Position numbers and translations under genes: made by a program
Notes under the pieces: generated by a model
Databases searched by the model: none
What the model saw: the letters and a program-made list of their open reading frames with translations, nothing else
What the model was told of the DNA's origin: nothing
DNA from: Flagellimonas aurea
GTDB lineage: Bacteria > Bacteroidota > Bacteroidia > Flavobacteriales > Flavobacteriaceae
Length of the DNA: 64,000 nt
Assembly: GCF_017313785.1 (NCBI RefSeq)
Contig: NZ_JAFLNL010000012.1
Coordinates: 1-64,000, forward strand
Direction: 5' to 3'
In this document: positions 46,857 through 55,693 of the stretch, in pieces
Layout of the letters: every line of letters starts with the position of its first letter
Numbering within the stretch: the first letter of the stretch is position 1

Positions 46857-47864
46857 ATGAACGAAAAGCAACTAAAGCGTCTTATTGAAAACTATTTGAA
46901 CGGTAACTGCACGGAGCGTGAAAAAACGTTGTTGGACAAGGTACTCGATAGTTATGACAGCCCAGCGGATATCACGCAACCTTTGGAGGACGAACACCGA
47001 CTACAAAACGAAATATTCTCCAAGATCACATCGGAAATCGAAGGGGACACCTCCAAAGTACCGCCATATCCGGTCAAGAAGCGTTCGAGCTCCCGATGGC
47101 TTGCAGTAGCGGCCACTATCCTGGTACTTATAGGTATGGGATCTGTATATTTCTCGGAACAGCCCCTAAAGCAGGTCCCGTTACATCAAACCGAAATACT
47201 GAGTTCGGTCACCGATTGGGGGCAGCGCAACACCATCACGTTGAGCGATGGCACAACCATTACCTTGAACGCCGGCAGTCAACTCCATTATCCAAAAACT
47301 TTTGAGGGGAATACCATTCGATCGGTCAGTTTGGTGGGAGAAGCCTTTTTCGAAGTTGCCAAAAATCCGGGCAAGCCCTTTATCATCAAAACCGGGAAAG
47401 TAACCACAAGGGTTCTCGGTACTTCATTCAACATCAATTCCTATGAATTCAACGACATGATATCGATTACCGTCAGAACGGGAAAGGTACAGGTCGAATC
47501 CGTTTCAAGAAGCGGTAAGACCGATGCCGTCCAGCTCGTTCCCAACGAGATGGCACAATACAGCAGGTCCAACGATTCGATAACCAAGTCCATAGTGGAC
47601 AATGATAATTACATGGATTGGAAAAACGGAATCATACGTTTTAGCGACATCACATTCCATGAAGCTTCCAAAATGCTCAACAGATGGTATGGGGTCGACA
47701 TAAGCTTTGAGAACGAAGCCTTAAAAAAATGCCATGTGACGGCACGGTACGAACATGCCAAACTGCAAGTCGTACTGGAAAGTATAAAATTTGCCACTAA
47801 AGGAATGGACTATGAATTTACCGACCAGAAAAAAATTCTTTTAAAAGGTCGTTGTCAAAACTAA
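46857..47864 (+). CDS. FecR-family anti-sigma factor
   Basis: The 335-residue protein has a cytoplasmic N-terminal segment (LKRLIENYLNGNCTEREKTL), one membrane helix (about residues 82-98, WLAVAATILVLIGMGSVYF), the FecR periplasmic domain (TEILSSVTDWGQRNTITLSDG, FEVAKNPGKPFIIKTGKV) and a C-terminal DUF4974-like domain (DITFHEASKMLNRWYGVDI). It holds the upstream sigma factor until signalled by the STN domain of SusC. Confidence 0.93.
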   Translation: MNEKQLKRLIENYLNGNCTEREKTLLDKVLDSYDSPADITQPLEDEHRLQNEIFSKITSEIEGDTSKVPPYPVKKRSSSRWLAVAATILVLIGMGSVYFSEQPLKQVPLHQTEILSSVTDWGQRNTITLSDGTTITLNAGSQLHYPKTFEGNTIRSVSLVGEAFFEVAKNPGKPFIIKTGKVTTRVLGTSFNINSYEFNDMISITVRTGKVQVESVSRSGKTDAVQLVPNEMAQYSRSNDSITKSIVDNDNYMDWKNGIIRFSDITFHEASKMLNRWYGVDISFENEALKKCHVTARYEHAKLQVVLESIKFATKGMDYEFTDQKKILLKGRCQN

Positions 47865-47916
47865 ACCATTAACACAAAACTTTAAGCCTATGATATAAAG
47901 TCCCCACAATAAAAAA

Positions 47917-47953
47917 GCAGCCTGAGAAACTTTGGCGAGGATCAACAGACTGC
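47917..47953 (+). promoter_or_regulatory. Stem-loop in the susC leader
   Basis: GCAGCCTG (47917-47924) pairs with CAGACTGC (47946-47953) with one mismatch. The loop contains AACTTTGGCGAGGATCAA. It lies 50 bp before the susC ATG and may be a structured leader or processing site; no function can be assigned. Confidence 0.35.
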
Positions 47954-48002
47954 GATGACATTTAACGATTAAATGAATAACCATTAAACAATTTGTGAAG
48001 TT

Positions 48003-51000
48003 ATGAATTCACTAACTATTAAACAATTTATAGCGTTAACAATGAAAATTTCTTTTCTTTTTGTGATTGTTGCGCTTTTGAACCCACTTTTTGCTTCAAC
48101 AGCAAAAGCACAAAAACTGGATGAAGTCTCGATAAATTTATCGGTAAAGAATGCTTCATTGGAAGAAATCATCGAGACCATAGAGGTCCAGACCCCCTTT
48201 AACTTTGTATATGGCCGTACGGTATCCAAAATCAAGAACCGTTATAGCCTGAGATACCGAAATGTGTCTTTGCGATCCGTCCTGGAACTCTTGGCCAAGG
48301 ATGCCGGTCTAGCCTTCCGCAGGATCGACGAGAACATCTCCATCGACAAAAGGGACAAAACAGCGGTGGCCGTTATTGAGGAAACCTTCAAGGAGATCAA
48401 GGGCACCGTGGTCGATGAAAACGGACAGCCCCTGCCAGGAGCATCAGTGGTCGAAAGCGGAACGACCAATGGGACCGCCACCGATTTTGACGGTAATTTC
48501 ACATTGGAGGTCGCTCCCGATGCCATCCTGGAGGTATCCTACATCGGATATGCCACCCAATATGTGGAGATCAATGAACGAGCAGAACTCATCGTCCAGC
48601 TTGAACTGACCTCTTCCAGTCTACAGGAAGTGGTCCTGATCGGATATGGCCAGCAGGCCCGCGCCAAGGTCGTTGGATCCGTGGCCGAAATCAAGAGCGA
48701 GGATCTTGAGAATGTTACCGCGGCCACTGTGGACCAACAATTGGCAGGAAAACTCTCCGGTGTGATCATCAACCAATCCAATGCCCAACCGGGCCAAGAT
48801 TCCCAGATTATCATCAGGGGCACGGGAACCCTTACCGCAGGCACCAATCCGCTGATCGTAGTGGATGGGTTCCCATTAACGGAAGGAAGTACCTTGGGAT
48901 CCATCAATCCCAATGACATCGCCGAGGTAAATATCCTGAAGGATGCCGCATCGGCCGCCATCTACGGATCAAGGGCCGCCAATGGGGTCATCCTGATCAC
49001 CACAAAGGCCGGTGGCTACAACCAAAAGACGAGAATTACCTTTGAAACCTACGGAGGTGTGCAACAGCAAAGTTCAGGTGTCGATCTAGTTGATGGATAT
49101 GATTTTGCCCAATTCCTGACCGAGGCGCGTAACTGGGGGTATGTTTCCAAGGACCCGATCAATAGGAGTGCAAGTGACCCAAACTCGGTCCGGGTGACCA
49201 ATTTGATCAATGGCCAACAAATAGATGGTCGTGAACTGTTCCTCCCTGAACTTACCCCTTACCTCAACAGGGAACCGGGACTGATCAATACGGATTGGAT
49301 CGACCAGGGCTTTAGAAGTGCGCCCATATCCAATTATGCCCTGTCCATTTCAGGTGGAAACGATAAGACAAGTTACTATACCTCCCTAGGATATTTTGAT
49401 CAGGAAGGGGTCGTGATCGGAACCGATTTCAAACGGTATTCCGCGGCGATCAATTTGGAGAGCAAAATCAATGATAAGGTAAAGTTCGGTATCAATCTAA
49501 AACCGTCCTACTCCATAGAAAATTCCGTAAATCAAGGTGACCGAAGTAACGGTGTCCTAGGCTTGATTCCATTGAACTTTCCGTTCTATAGCCCATACAA
49601 TGCGGATGGCAGTGTCAATATCAGTGAACAATTGGTCAATGAACAGCATGAGATCGAAGGGGTCCGTATCAACGGTACACCCGTAGAAAACCTGTTGGCC
49701 ACCTCCAGCATGGTAACCGATACCAAACAACGCTTTCGGACATTCGGTAATCTTTTCCTGAATGCCGAAGTGATTTCAGGATTGACCTATCGCCTATCCC
49801 TTGGGGGGGATTATGACACCTCCGTCAGGGACTATTACTATCCCATCGGGGTGGGATCTTACCGGACCCCGGCCCCGAGGGCGGATGCGGATGCGGACCA
49901 GCGCAAGCAGAACAAGATCAATTACTTGATAGAAAACACCTTGAACTACGAAAAGGATTTTGGAAAACACCATATGAACCTATTGGTCGGCCATACGTTT
50001 CAAAAAGAAAAAACGGACTACACCCGTGTGACAGGTACCGGGTTTGCGGATGACAATATCCAGAACATTGCCGGTGCCAGTTCGTTTACCGCAAGTGCCG
50101 ATGTGGGTATTTGGACCTTGGAATCCTATTTGGCCCGTTTGCAATACGATTTTGATTCCAAATATCTTTTTTCAGCGGCCATTAGACGTGATGGGTCTTC
50201 CAGGTTTGGGAGCAACAACCGATGGGGGAACTTCCCCTCTATATCAGGTGGATGGGTGTTTACCAAGGAAAATTTCTTTCCAAAGGATGCTTTCCTAAGC
50301 TTTGGTAAACTATCCGCGAGTTGGGGACAGACCGGGAACAATCAGATTGGAACCTATGGTTCCAAGGCGTTGGTCACTGATTCCAACTATGTTTCCAACG
50401 GAGGGATAGCACCGGGGTTTATTACCACTTCGGCACCCAATCCAAATTTGGGATGGGAAGTGGCCTCCTCTTTGAATGTAGGTCTTGACCTCGGGTTATT
50501 TGATAATCGTTTGAACGTGAACATGGCCTATTACAAGACCAACACCAAGGACCTGTTGTTGGACGTTCCGGTTCCACAGCAGACCGGGTATGACAATGTA
50601 CTGGCCAATATCGGGGAAATGGAGAACCAAGGATGGGAATTCCAGGTCTTTGGAGATGGCTTTAAACTCGGGGAACTCGGATTGGGCTTCAATGCCAATT
50701 TTACCTCCTATGAAAACAAGGTATTGGCCCTTGGGCCCGGACAGGACAGGATCGCAACCGGTAGAGATCAGTTGTTCGTTACCCAGATCGGTCATCCCAT
50801 TGCGGAAATCTATGGCTATCGAGTGGACGGGGTATTCAGGACACAGGAGGAAATCGATGCCTACCCCCATCTTGACGGCACGCTCACGGGCGATCTAAGA
50901 GCGGTTGATGTAAACGGCGATGGTGAGATCAATGACGATGACAAAATTTCCAAGGGCACATATGCGCCTGACTTCACCTATGGCTTCGGGGCCAATTTGG

Positions 51001-51485
51001 ATTATAAGGGATTCGCCTTGAGCTTCAACTTTGTCGGAGTCGAGGGCAGGACCCTATTGGATGGCGATCTTAGTTCCTTGACCGAAGCTGGAGAAGGCTT
51101 TGCCTTGCCCACCCAATATTACTTTGACAACCGATACCATCCTGAAAACAATCCTGACGGATTTCTGGGGCAGCCCAATTTTGGAAACTTTTCCAATTCA
51201 AGAAAGATCTTGAGGAGTTCGGTAACGGTCGATGAGGGCAATGGGGATTACTTCAGGTTCAGGGACGTCCGTTTGGGCTACAATGTCCAAAAGAACATCC
51301 TGGACAAGTTGAGTCTTTCCGGTCTCCAAATCTACATTTCAGGTAACAACCTATTTACCTCTACCAAATGGAGGGGATGGAACCCGGATGGAACATCGAG
51401 CAACATTTTGGAGTCGGGCTACAATACGGGTGGCAATTACCCTATTGCAAAAACCTATACCGTAGGTCTTAAAATATCCTATTAA
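48003..51485 (+). CDS. SusC/RagA TonB-linked transporter with N-terminal STN signalling domain
   Basis: The 1160-residue protein has a signal peptide, an STN domain (about residues 38-105, LEEIIETIEVQTPFNFVYGR), a carboxypeptidase-regulatory-like domain (about 125-200, IKGTVVDENGQPLPGASVV), a TonB-dependent plug (IGYGQQARAKVVGSVAEIKS) and a large beta-barrel ending TVGLKISY. STN domains contact FecR, so this is both a transporter and a sensor. The partner SusD follows after 19 bp. The two periplasmic phosphodiesterase genes downstream suggest a phosphodiester ligand (inference). Confidence 0.95.
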   Translation: MNSLTIKQFIALTMKISFLFVIVALLNPLFASTAKAQKLDEVSINLSVKNASLEEIIETIEVQTPFNFVYGRTVSKIKNRYSLRYRNVSLRSVLELLAKDAGLAFRRIDENISIDKRDKTAVAVIEETFKEIKGTVVDENGQPLPGASVVESGTTNGTATDFDGNFTLEVAPDAILEVSYIGYATQYVEINERAELIVQLELTSSSLQEVVLIGYGQQARAKVVGSVAEIKSEDLENVTAATVDQQLAGKLSGVIINQSNAQPGQDSQIIIRGTGTLTAGTNPLIVVDGFPLTEGSTLGSINPNDIAEVNILKDAASAAIYGSRAANGVILITTKAGGYNQKTRITFETYGGVQQQSSGVDLVDGYDFAQFLTEARNWGYVSKDPINRSASDPNSVRVTNLINGQQIDGRELFLPELTPYLNREPGLINTDWIDQGFRSAPISNYALSISGGNDKTSYYTSLGYFDQEGVVIGTDFKRYSAAINLESKINDKVKFGINLKPSYSIENSVNQGDRSNGVLGLIPLNFPFYSPYNADGSVNISEQLVNEQHEIEGVRINGTPVENLLATSSMVTDTKQRFRTFGNLFLNAEVISGLTYRLSLGGDYDTSVRDYYYPIGVGSYRTPAPRADADADQRKQNKINYLIENTLNYEKDFGKHHMNLLVGHTFQKEKTDYTRVTGTGFADDNIQNIAGASSFTASADVGIWTLESYLARLQYDFDSKYLFSAAIRRDGSSRFGSNNRWGNFPSISGGWVFTKENFFPKDAFLSFGKLSASWGQTGNNQIGTYGSKALVTDSNYVSNGGIAPGFITTSAPNPNLGWEVASSLNVGLDLGLFDNRLNVNMAYYKTNTKDLLLDVPVPQQTGYDNVLANIGEMENQGWEFQVFGDGFKLGELGLGFNANFTSYENKVLALGPGQDRIATGRDQLFVTQIGHPIAEIYGYRVDGVFRTQEEIDAYPHLDGTLTGDLRAVDVNGDGEINDDDKISKGTYAPDFTYGFGANLDYKGFALSFNFVGVEGRTLLDGDLSSLTEAGEGFALPTQYYFDNRYHPENNPDGFLGQPNFGNFSNSRKILRSSVTVDEGNGDYFRFRDVRLGYNVQKNILDKLSLSGLQIYISGNNLFTSTKWRGWNPDGTSSNILESGYNTGGNYPIAKTYTVGLKISY

Positions 51486-51504
51486 AAAAACTAAAGCAAT
51501 TAAA

Positions 51505-52893
51505 ATGAAAAAGTTAGCATATATACTAACGGCCGCTATGACACTGTTCATGGCCAGTTGTGAAGATGAGCTGGTACAAAACCCCAACACGACGAAAGTG
51601 GCCGACAATTTCTATAGTAACGAGGCAGAATTGGAAGAAGCCATCAATGCGGTCTATGCGACCTTGCAATTTACAGGAGTCTACAATACCGGCATGCCCG
51701 CAGTCGGGGAATTGCCCGGAGAGGATGCCTATGATGAAACACCCGCAAATGATGGTGGGGTGTACGGTATGCTGGATGATTTCAACGTCATACCACAGAG
51801 CAGTCTGATCGCCAATGTCTGGGAGGACAGTTACAAGGGCATCCAACGATCTAATATCGTATTGAACAGGATCCAGGAAATAGAATACGATGATCCGGCC
51901 ACCAAAAGTGCAAGAACCGGAGAGATGTTGTTCATCCGTGCCCTGTTGTACTTCAACCTGGTCAGAACCTTTGGGGATGTACCCTTGATCATCGAAGAGG
52001 TTACCAATCCACAAGAATACTTCGGTCAGTCAAGAACCCCTAAAGGGGAGGTCTATGGACAGATCATCTCTGACCTGGAAGAAGCTTCGGACCTATTGCC
52101 GGTCCGTAATGAGAGTAATAAGGGCCGAGTGGTAAAAACTGCAGCGCAGGCCCTTTTGGGAAAAGTGCACCTGACCTTACAGGATTATACCGCTGCAAAG
52201 TCGAGTTTATTGGACGTTGTTAGTGCCACAGTGCACGACCTGGTGGCTGTGGACGAAGTATTCTCCCTGGAAAATGAGCTGAATGAGGAATTGATTTTCG
52301 TGGTCCAGTATGCCTCCGGTGTTAATTCCAATAGTGAGGGGTCGGATGCCTATCGCATGTTCAATCCTACAGGAAGACAAGACGGAGGTCTGGCCGGTAC
52401 CAAGGGCCATGGGGTATTGAAACCCGATTTCTATGCACTCTACACCGACAACGATACCAGAAAGGGCAGTTATGTGGGGGTATTGCCATCGGGATTGGCC
52501 TATACCAATAAAATAGCCGTTCCCACCACAGTGGTCGATGATTCCGGTAGTGATTGGGTGGTACTTCGCTATGCGGATGTCCTCTTGATGCTGGCCGAGG
52601 CAGAGAATGAATTGGGCAATGCAACGGAAGCTATAGGATATTTGGACATGATCCGCGAACGTGCCGGTCTTGAGGAATATCCCGGTGCCACCGACCAACA
52701 ATCCATTTTTGAGGAAATCGATCTTCAGAGAAGGCTGGAACTGGTTTGGGAAGGACAACGATGGTTTGACCTATTAAGACAAGGACGAGCCCAATCTTTA
52801 TTGGGCATTACCGATGCCAATAAATTGTTGCTCCCCTTACCCGCGAGCCAAATTGCTGCCGATCCCGCATTGCAACAAAACCCAGGATACTAA
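51505..52893 (+). CDS. SusD/RagB-family substrate-binding lipoprotein
   Basis: The 462-residue protein has a lipoprotein signal (TLFMASCEDE, lipobox Cys) and SusD features: helical TPR-like core with RSNIVLNRIQEIEYDDPA, FIRALLYFNLVRTFGDVPLI, and a C-terminal RLELVWEGQRWFDLLRQG. It sits on top of the SusC barrel as a lid and binds the ligand. It has no recognisable carbohydrate motif, so ligand type must be judged from the neighbours. Confidence 0.95.
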   Translation: MKKLAYILTAAMTLFMASCEDELVQNPNTTKVADNFYSNEAELEEAINAVYATLQFTGVYNTGMPAVGELPGEDAYDETPANDGGVYGMLDDFNVIPQSSLIANVWEDSYKGIQRSNIVLNRIQEIEYDDPATKSARTGEMLFIRALLYFNLVRTFGDVPLIIEEVTNPQEYFGQSRTPKGEVYGQIISDLEEASDLLPVRNESNKGRVVKTAAQALLGKVHLTLQDYTAAKSSLLDVVSATVHDLVAVDEVFSLENELNEELIFVVQYASGVNSNSEGSDAYRMFNPTGRQDGGLAGTKGHGVLKPDFYALYTDNDTRKGSYVGVLPSGLAYTNKIAVPTTVVDDSGSDWVVLRYADVLLMLAEAENELGNATEAIGYLDMIRERAGLEEYPGATDQQSIFEEIDLQRRLELVWEGQRWFDLLRQGRAQSLLGITDANKLLLPLPASQIAADPALQQNPGY

Positions 52894-52903
52894 ACCAAAC
52901 GCT

Positions 52904-53860
52904 ATGTTCCGATATATCAAGCTTTACAGTATACTCTGCATACTATGGACTCTAGGGATACAGCAGGTTATGGGCCAACAGGCCCATAACCTTTCCCCTA
53001 GCCGTGCCGAGCAAATCTTGGCACACCTAAAGAACCCTTCCGACACCTATATCGTTGTGGTTTCCCATCGCGGTGATTGGCGTTATGCCCCGGAAAATTC
53101 ATTGGCGGCGATCCAACATTGCATAGCCATGGGCGTGGATGTCATCGAACTGGATTTCAGGCTTACCAAGGACGGGCATTTGGTCGCCATGCACGACCAA
53201 ACCGTGGATCGTACCACTAATGGAAGCGGTAAGGTAAGTGAGCTTACTTTAGCGGAAATCAAAAGTCTTCGGTTAAAAAACGCCGCTGGTGTTCGTCATT
53301 CCCGGCAACAGGTACCCACTTTGGAAGAAGTGATGGAACTGGTCAAGGGCAAAGTCATGGTCAATTTGGACAAAACCGAAAGCAAGTGGGTCAGGGAAGC
53401 CTATCAAACCCTTAAAAAGACCGGTACTGTGGACCATGCCATATTCAAGGGCAATGATGACGTAAAAACAATGCGGGAAAAATACGGCAAGCTCATGGAC
53501 AGTATTATCTATATGCCCAAACTTTGGCCGGAGAATGCGGATGTGGTAGAATTCCACAACGCTTATGAAAAGGACCTGAACCCTTTTTATTACGAGACCA
53601 TTTTTGACACGGAGGACGCCCTTCCCCTGCTACTTGCCAAAACGCGCATGAAAAAGGATGGGGATGGTTTTTTGGCCATTGCCCTTTGGGATGAACTTTG
53701 TGCGGGACGCACCGATGAAAAGGCCCTTTTGGAAGGAGCGGACAGCTCTTGGGGATGGCTCTTGGAGCAAGGGGCCAATGCCATTATGACCGATAGACCT
53801 CAGGAATTGATAACCTATCTAGAAGAACGCCAATTGAGAACCTTTGAACAAAAACCCTAA
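52904..53860 (+). CDS. Glycerophosphodiester phosphodiesterase family protein, copy 1
   Basis: About 318 residues. The ATG at 52904, 10 bp after the susD stop, starts a signal peptide (YSILCILWTLGIQQVMGQ); an upstream in-frame ATG would overlap susD. The GDPD TIM-barrel motifs are present: SHRGDWRYAPENS, DVIELDFRLTKDG, MHDQTVDRTTNGSG and VNLDKTESKW. These metal-dependent enzymes cleave glycerophosphodiesters into glycerol 3-phosphate and an alcohol. It probably acts in the periplasm. Confidence 0.92.
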   Translation: MFRYIKLYSILCILWTLGIQQVMGQQAHNLSPSRAEQILAHLKNPSDTYIVVVSHRGDWRYAPENSLAAIQHCIAMGVDVIELDFRLTKDGHLVAMHDQTVDRTTNGSGKVSELTLAEIKSLRLKNAAGVRHSRQQVPTLEEVMELVKGKVMVNLDKTESKWVREAYQTLKKTGTVDHAIFKGNDDVKTMREKYGKLMDSIIYMPKLWPENADVVEFHNAYEKDLNPFYYETIFDTEDALPLLLAKTRMKKDGDGFLAIALWDELCAGRTDEKALLEGADSSWGWLLEQGANAIMTDRPQELITYLEERQLRTFEQKP

Positions 53861-53879
53861 CCATCCAAATAATCGATAA

Positions 53880-54839
53880 ATGAAAAATTACCTTATTGCA
53901 ATCACGTTCACAGGCCTATTCATGGTATCCTGTAAACAAAACAAGACAGCTTCCACAGCAGCTGGGGAGGAAGTACCGGCATCCACAACAAGGGAAATGT
54001 CCCTTCCCATGACCATGGACAGTCTTATCGCCAACTTGAAGAACTCCCATAACAATCAGGTGATCGTAGTGGCACACCGGGGAGATTGGCGGAACGCCCC
54101 TGAAAACTCGCTCCAGGCCATCCAAAACTGCATCGACATGGGCGTGGACATGGTCGAGATCGATGTCCGTCAAACCAAGGACGGTCAATTGGTCCTTATG
54201 CATGACAATACCATTGACCGTACCACTACAGGTACGGGAAAGGTCTCCGAGGTCACTTGGGAATACCTACAAACGTTACAACTCAAGGATGGAATCGGGC
54301 ACAGTACACCGCACAAAATACCGACCTTGGAAGAGGCATTGAACCTTTGCAAAGGCAAAATATTGGTAAATCTCGATAAGAGCTATGATATCTTTGATAA
54401 ATGTTATGAGGTCATGGAAAAAACAGCTACCGTCGACCAGGTGGTCATCAAAGGAAACATCCCATATGATCAGGTCGAACAGGAATTTGGCCAATATCTG
54501 GACAAGGTCTTTTTCATGCCCATTGTCAGACTCGACCATCCTGATGCCCGATCGGTAATCAACGACTATTTACAAGAAGATATCCCGGTAGCCTTCGAAT
54601 TTACCGTGCCTCAAGATACGATTTCCATCATTCAGGACTTTGAATCCATCCGCCAAAAAGGTGCTTCGGTCTGGGTCAACTCCCTCTGGCCCCAGCACAA
54701 TGGTGGTCACGATGATGAAAAAGCGGCCCTCGATCCAACAACATACGACTGGTTTATTGAGAACCATATTGATATGATACAAACGGATAGGCCGAAAATT
54801 TTAATTGACTATTTAAAAAGTAAAAACCTGCACAGATAG
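53880..54839 (+). CDS. Glycerophosphodiester phosphodiesterase family lipoprotein, copy 2
   Basis: The 319-residue protein starts 19 bp after copy 1. It has a lipoprotein signal (FTGLFMVSCKQNK, lipobox Cys) and the same catalytic motifs: AHRGDWRNAPENS, DMVEIDVRQTKDG, MHDNTIDRTTTGTG and VNLDKSYD. The two copies are clear paralogues but diverged, so they may differ in substrate or place, copy 2 being membrane-anchored. Together with SusCD they suggest uptake and hydrolysis of phospholipid head groups, teichoic-acid-like polymers or related phosphodiesters. Confidence 0.92.
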   Translation: MKNYLIAITFTGLFMVSCKQNKTASTAAGEEVPASTTREMSLPMTMDSLIANLKNSHNNQVIVVAHRGDWRNAPENSLQAIQNCIDMGVDMVEIDVRQTKDGQLVLMHDNTIDRTTTGTGKVSEVTWEYLQTLQLKDGIGHSTPHKIPTLEEALNLCKGKILVNLDKSYDIFDKCYEVMEKTATVDQVVIKGNIPYDQVEQEFGQYLDKVFFMPIVRLDHPDARSVINDYLQEDIPVAFEFTVPQDTISIIQDFESIRQKGASVWVNSLWPQHNGGHDDEKAALDPTTYDWFIENHIDMIQTDRPKILIDYLKSKNLHR

Positions 54840-54898
54840 TGTCCGATAACCCAAGGATCAAAATTTTTGTTTGAGTTAGTTTAATTATTTTTAGTAGC

Positions 54899-54934
54899 GA
54901 AAAGGCGTGGTTTTCAGGTAGACTGCGCCTTTTC
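54899..54934 (+). terminator. Stem-loop after the SusCD-GDPD operon
   Basis: GAAAAGGCG (54899-54907) pairs with CGCCTTTTC (54926-54934) over an 18-nt loop. The T tract lies inside the stem, so strength is uncertain. The next 250 bp (to about 55187) show no gene. Confidence 0.55.
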
Positions 54935-55186
54935 CAATGATATCCGTGAATAATGGAAAAACAACCATGGCTTCTTTTATTAAGGACCCCTTAAAATTTA
55001 TAGTAGGGCAAACAAATTTGTGGCCTTCCACAGCAAAGCTTCAAGAAGGGTTTGCAAAGTCAGGACACACCAAGAATCCGTTTGGATGATTTCCGTATTG
55101 TTTTAAAAGAAATTACTTGATAGTAACTATGACCCAAACTTTCCAAATGGTGATTCCCGCCCCATCATTCTTTTTGATGAATTTCC

Positions 55187-55671
55187 TCAATTGGAATAAT
55201 TAAGGTCAAAGCGTCCATCGGTGATTTTGATCAGTTCTCCATTGTTTCCCTGGACAGTAAATTCAAAAGTGCCTGAGATGATATGTTCTTGGTCATCAAA
55301 TCGCGTAATAGTTAGAGTGCCATATCCGTTTTCCCCAGTAGAGGTATCCAAAACAATTCCTCCATCTAGGTAGTACTCCGCAAAAAATTACCACTTTAAA
55401 AGGATTCCAAGGTATATGTTCCTGTTTGGAGCCCTTCAATATCAAGAGCTCCCATATTGATGCTTTTTGAAGGGTCATTGGCCTTGCGAGTTGCACTGAT
55501 ACCCAAAGTGTATGCTCCATCAACATATTGATAAAAGGCACGGGGTCGGCCATTTCCGAACTTCGCCGGGAAAAACGGTTTCCCATTGATGAGGCAACAA
55601 AAGTCTGTTCGCCTGTTTGCATAGTCCTTACTGTTATGGGGTAACATAGTCAGCATACCTTTGGAAGACAC
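55187..55671 (-). pseudogene. DUF6252-like lipoprotein gene remnant
   Basis: Pieces in different minus-strand frames line up as one small secreted protein: QTGEQTF, then CCLINGKPFFPAKFGNGRPR, AYTLGISATRKAND, a stop after YTLESF, then in another frame AEYYLDGGIVLDTSTGENG and IISGTFEFTVQGNNG, ending ITDGRFDLNYSN. The IISGTFEF...ITDGRFD pattern is what I know from DUF6252 proteins of flavobacteria. At least two frameshifts and one nonsense change separate the pieces and no signal peptide remains, so it is a decayed gene. Confidence 0.7.
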
Positions 55672-55693
55672 AACACCCTTGGGTCATCATCTT

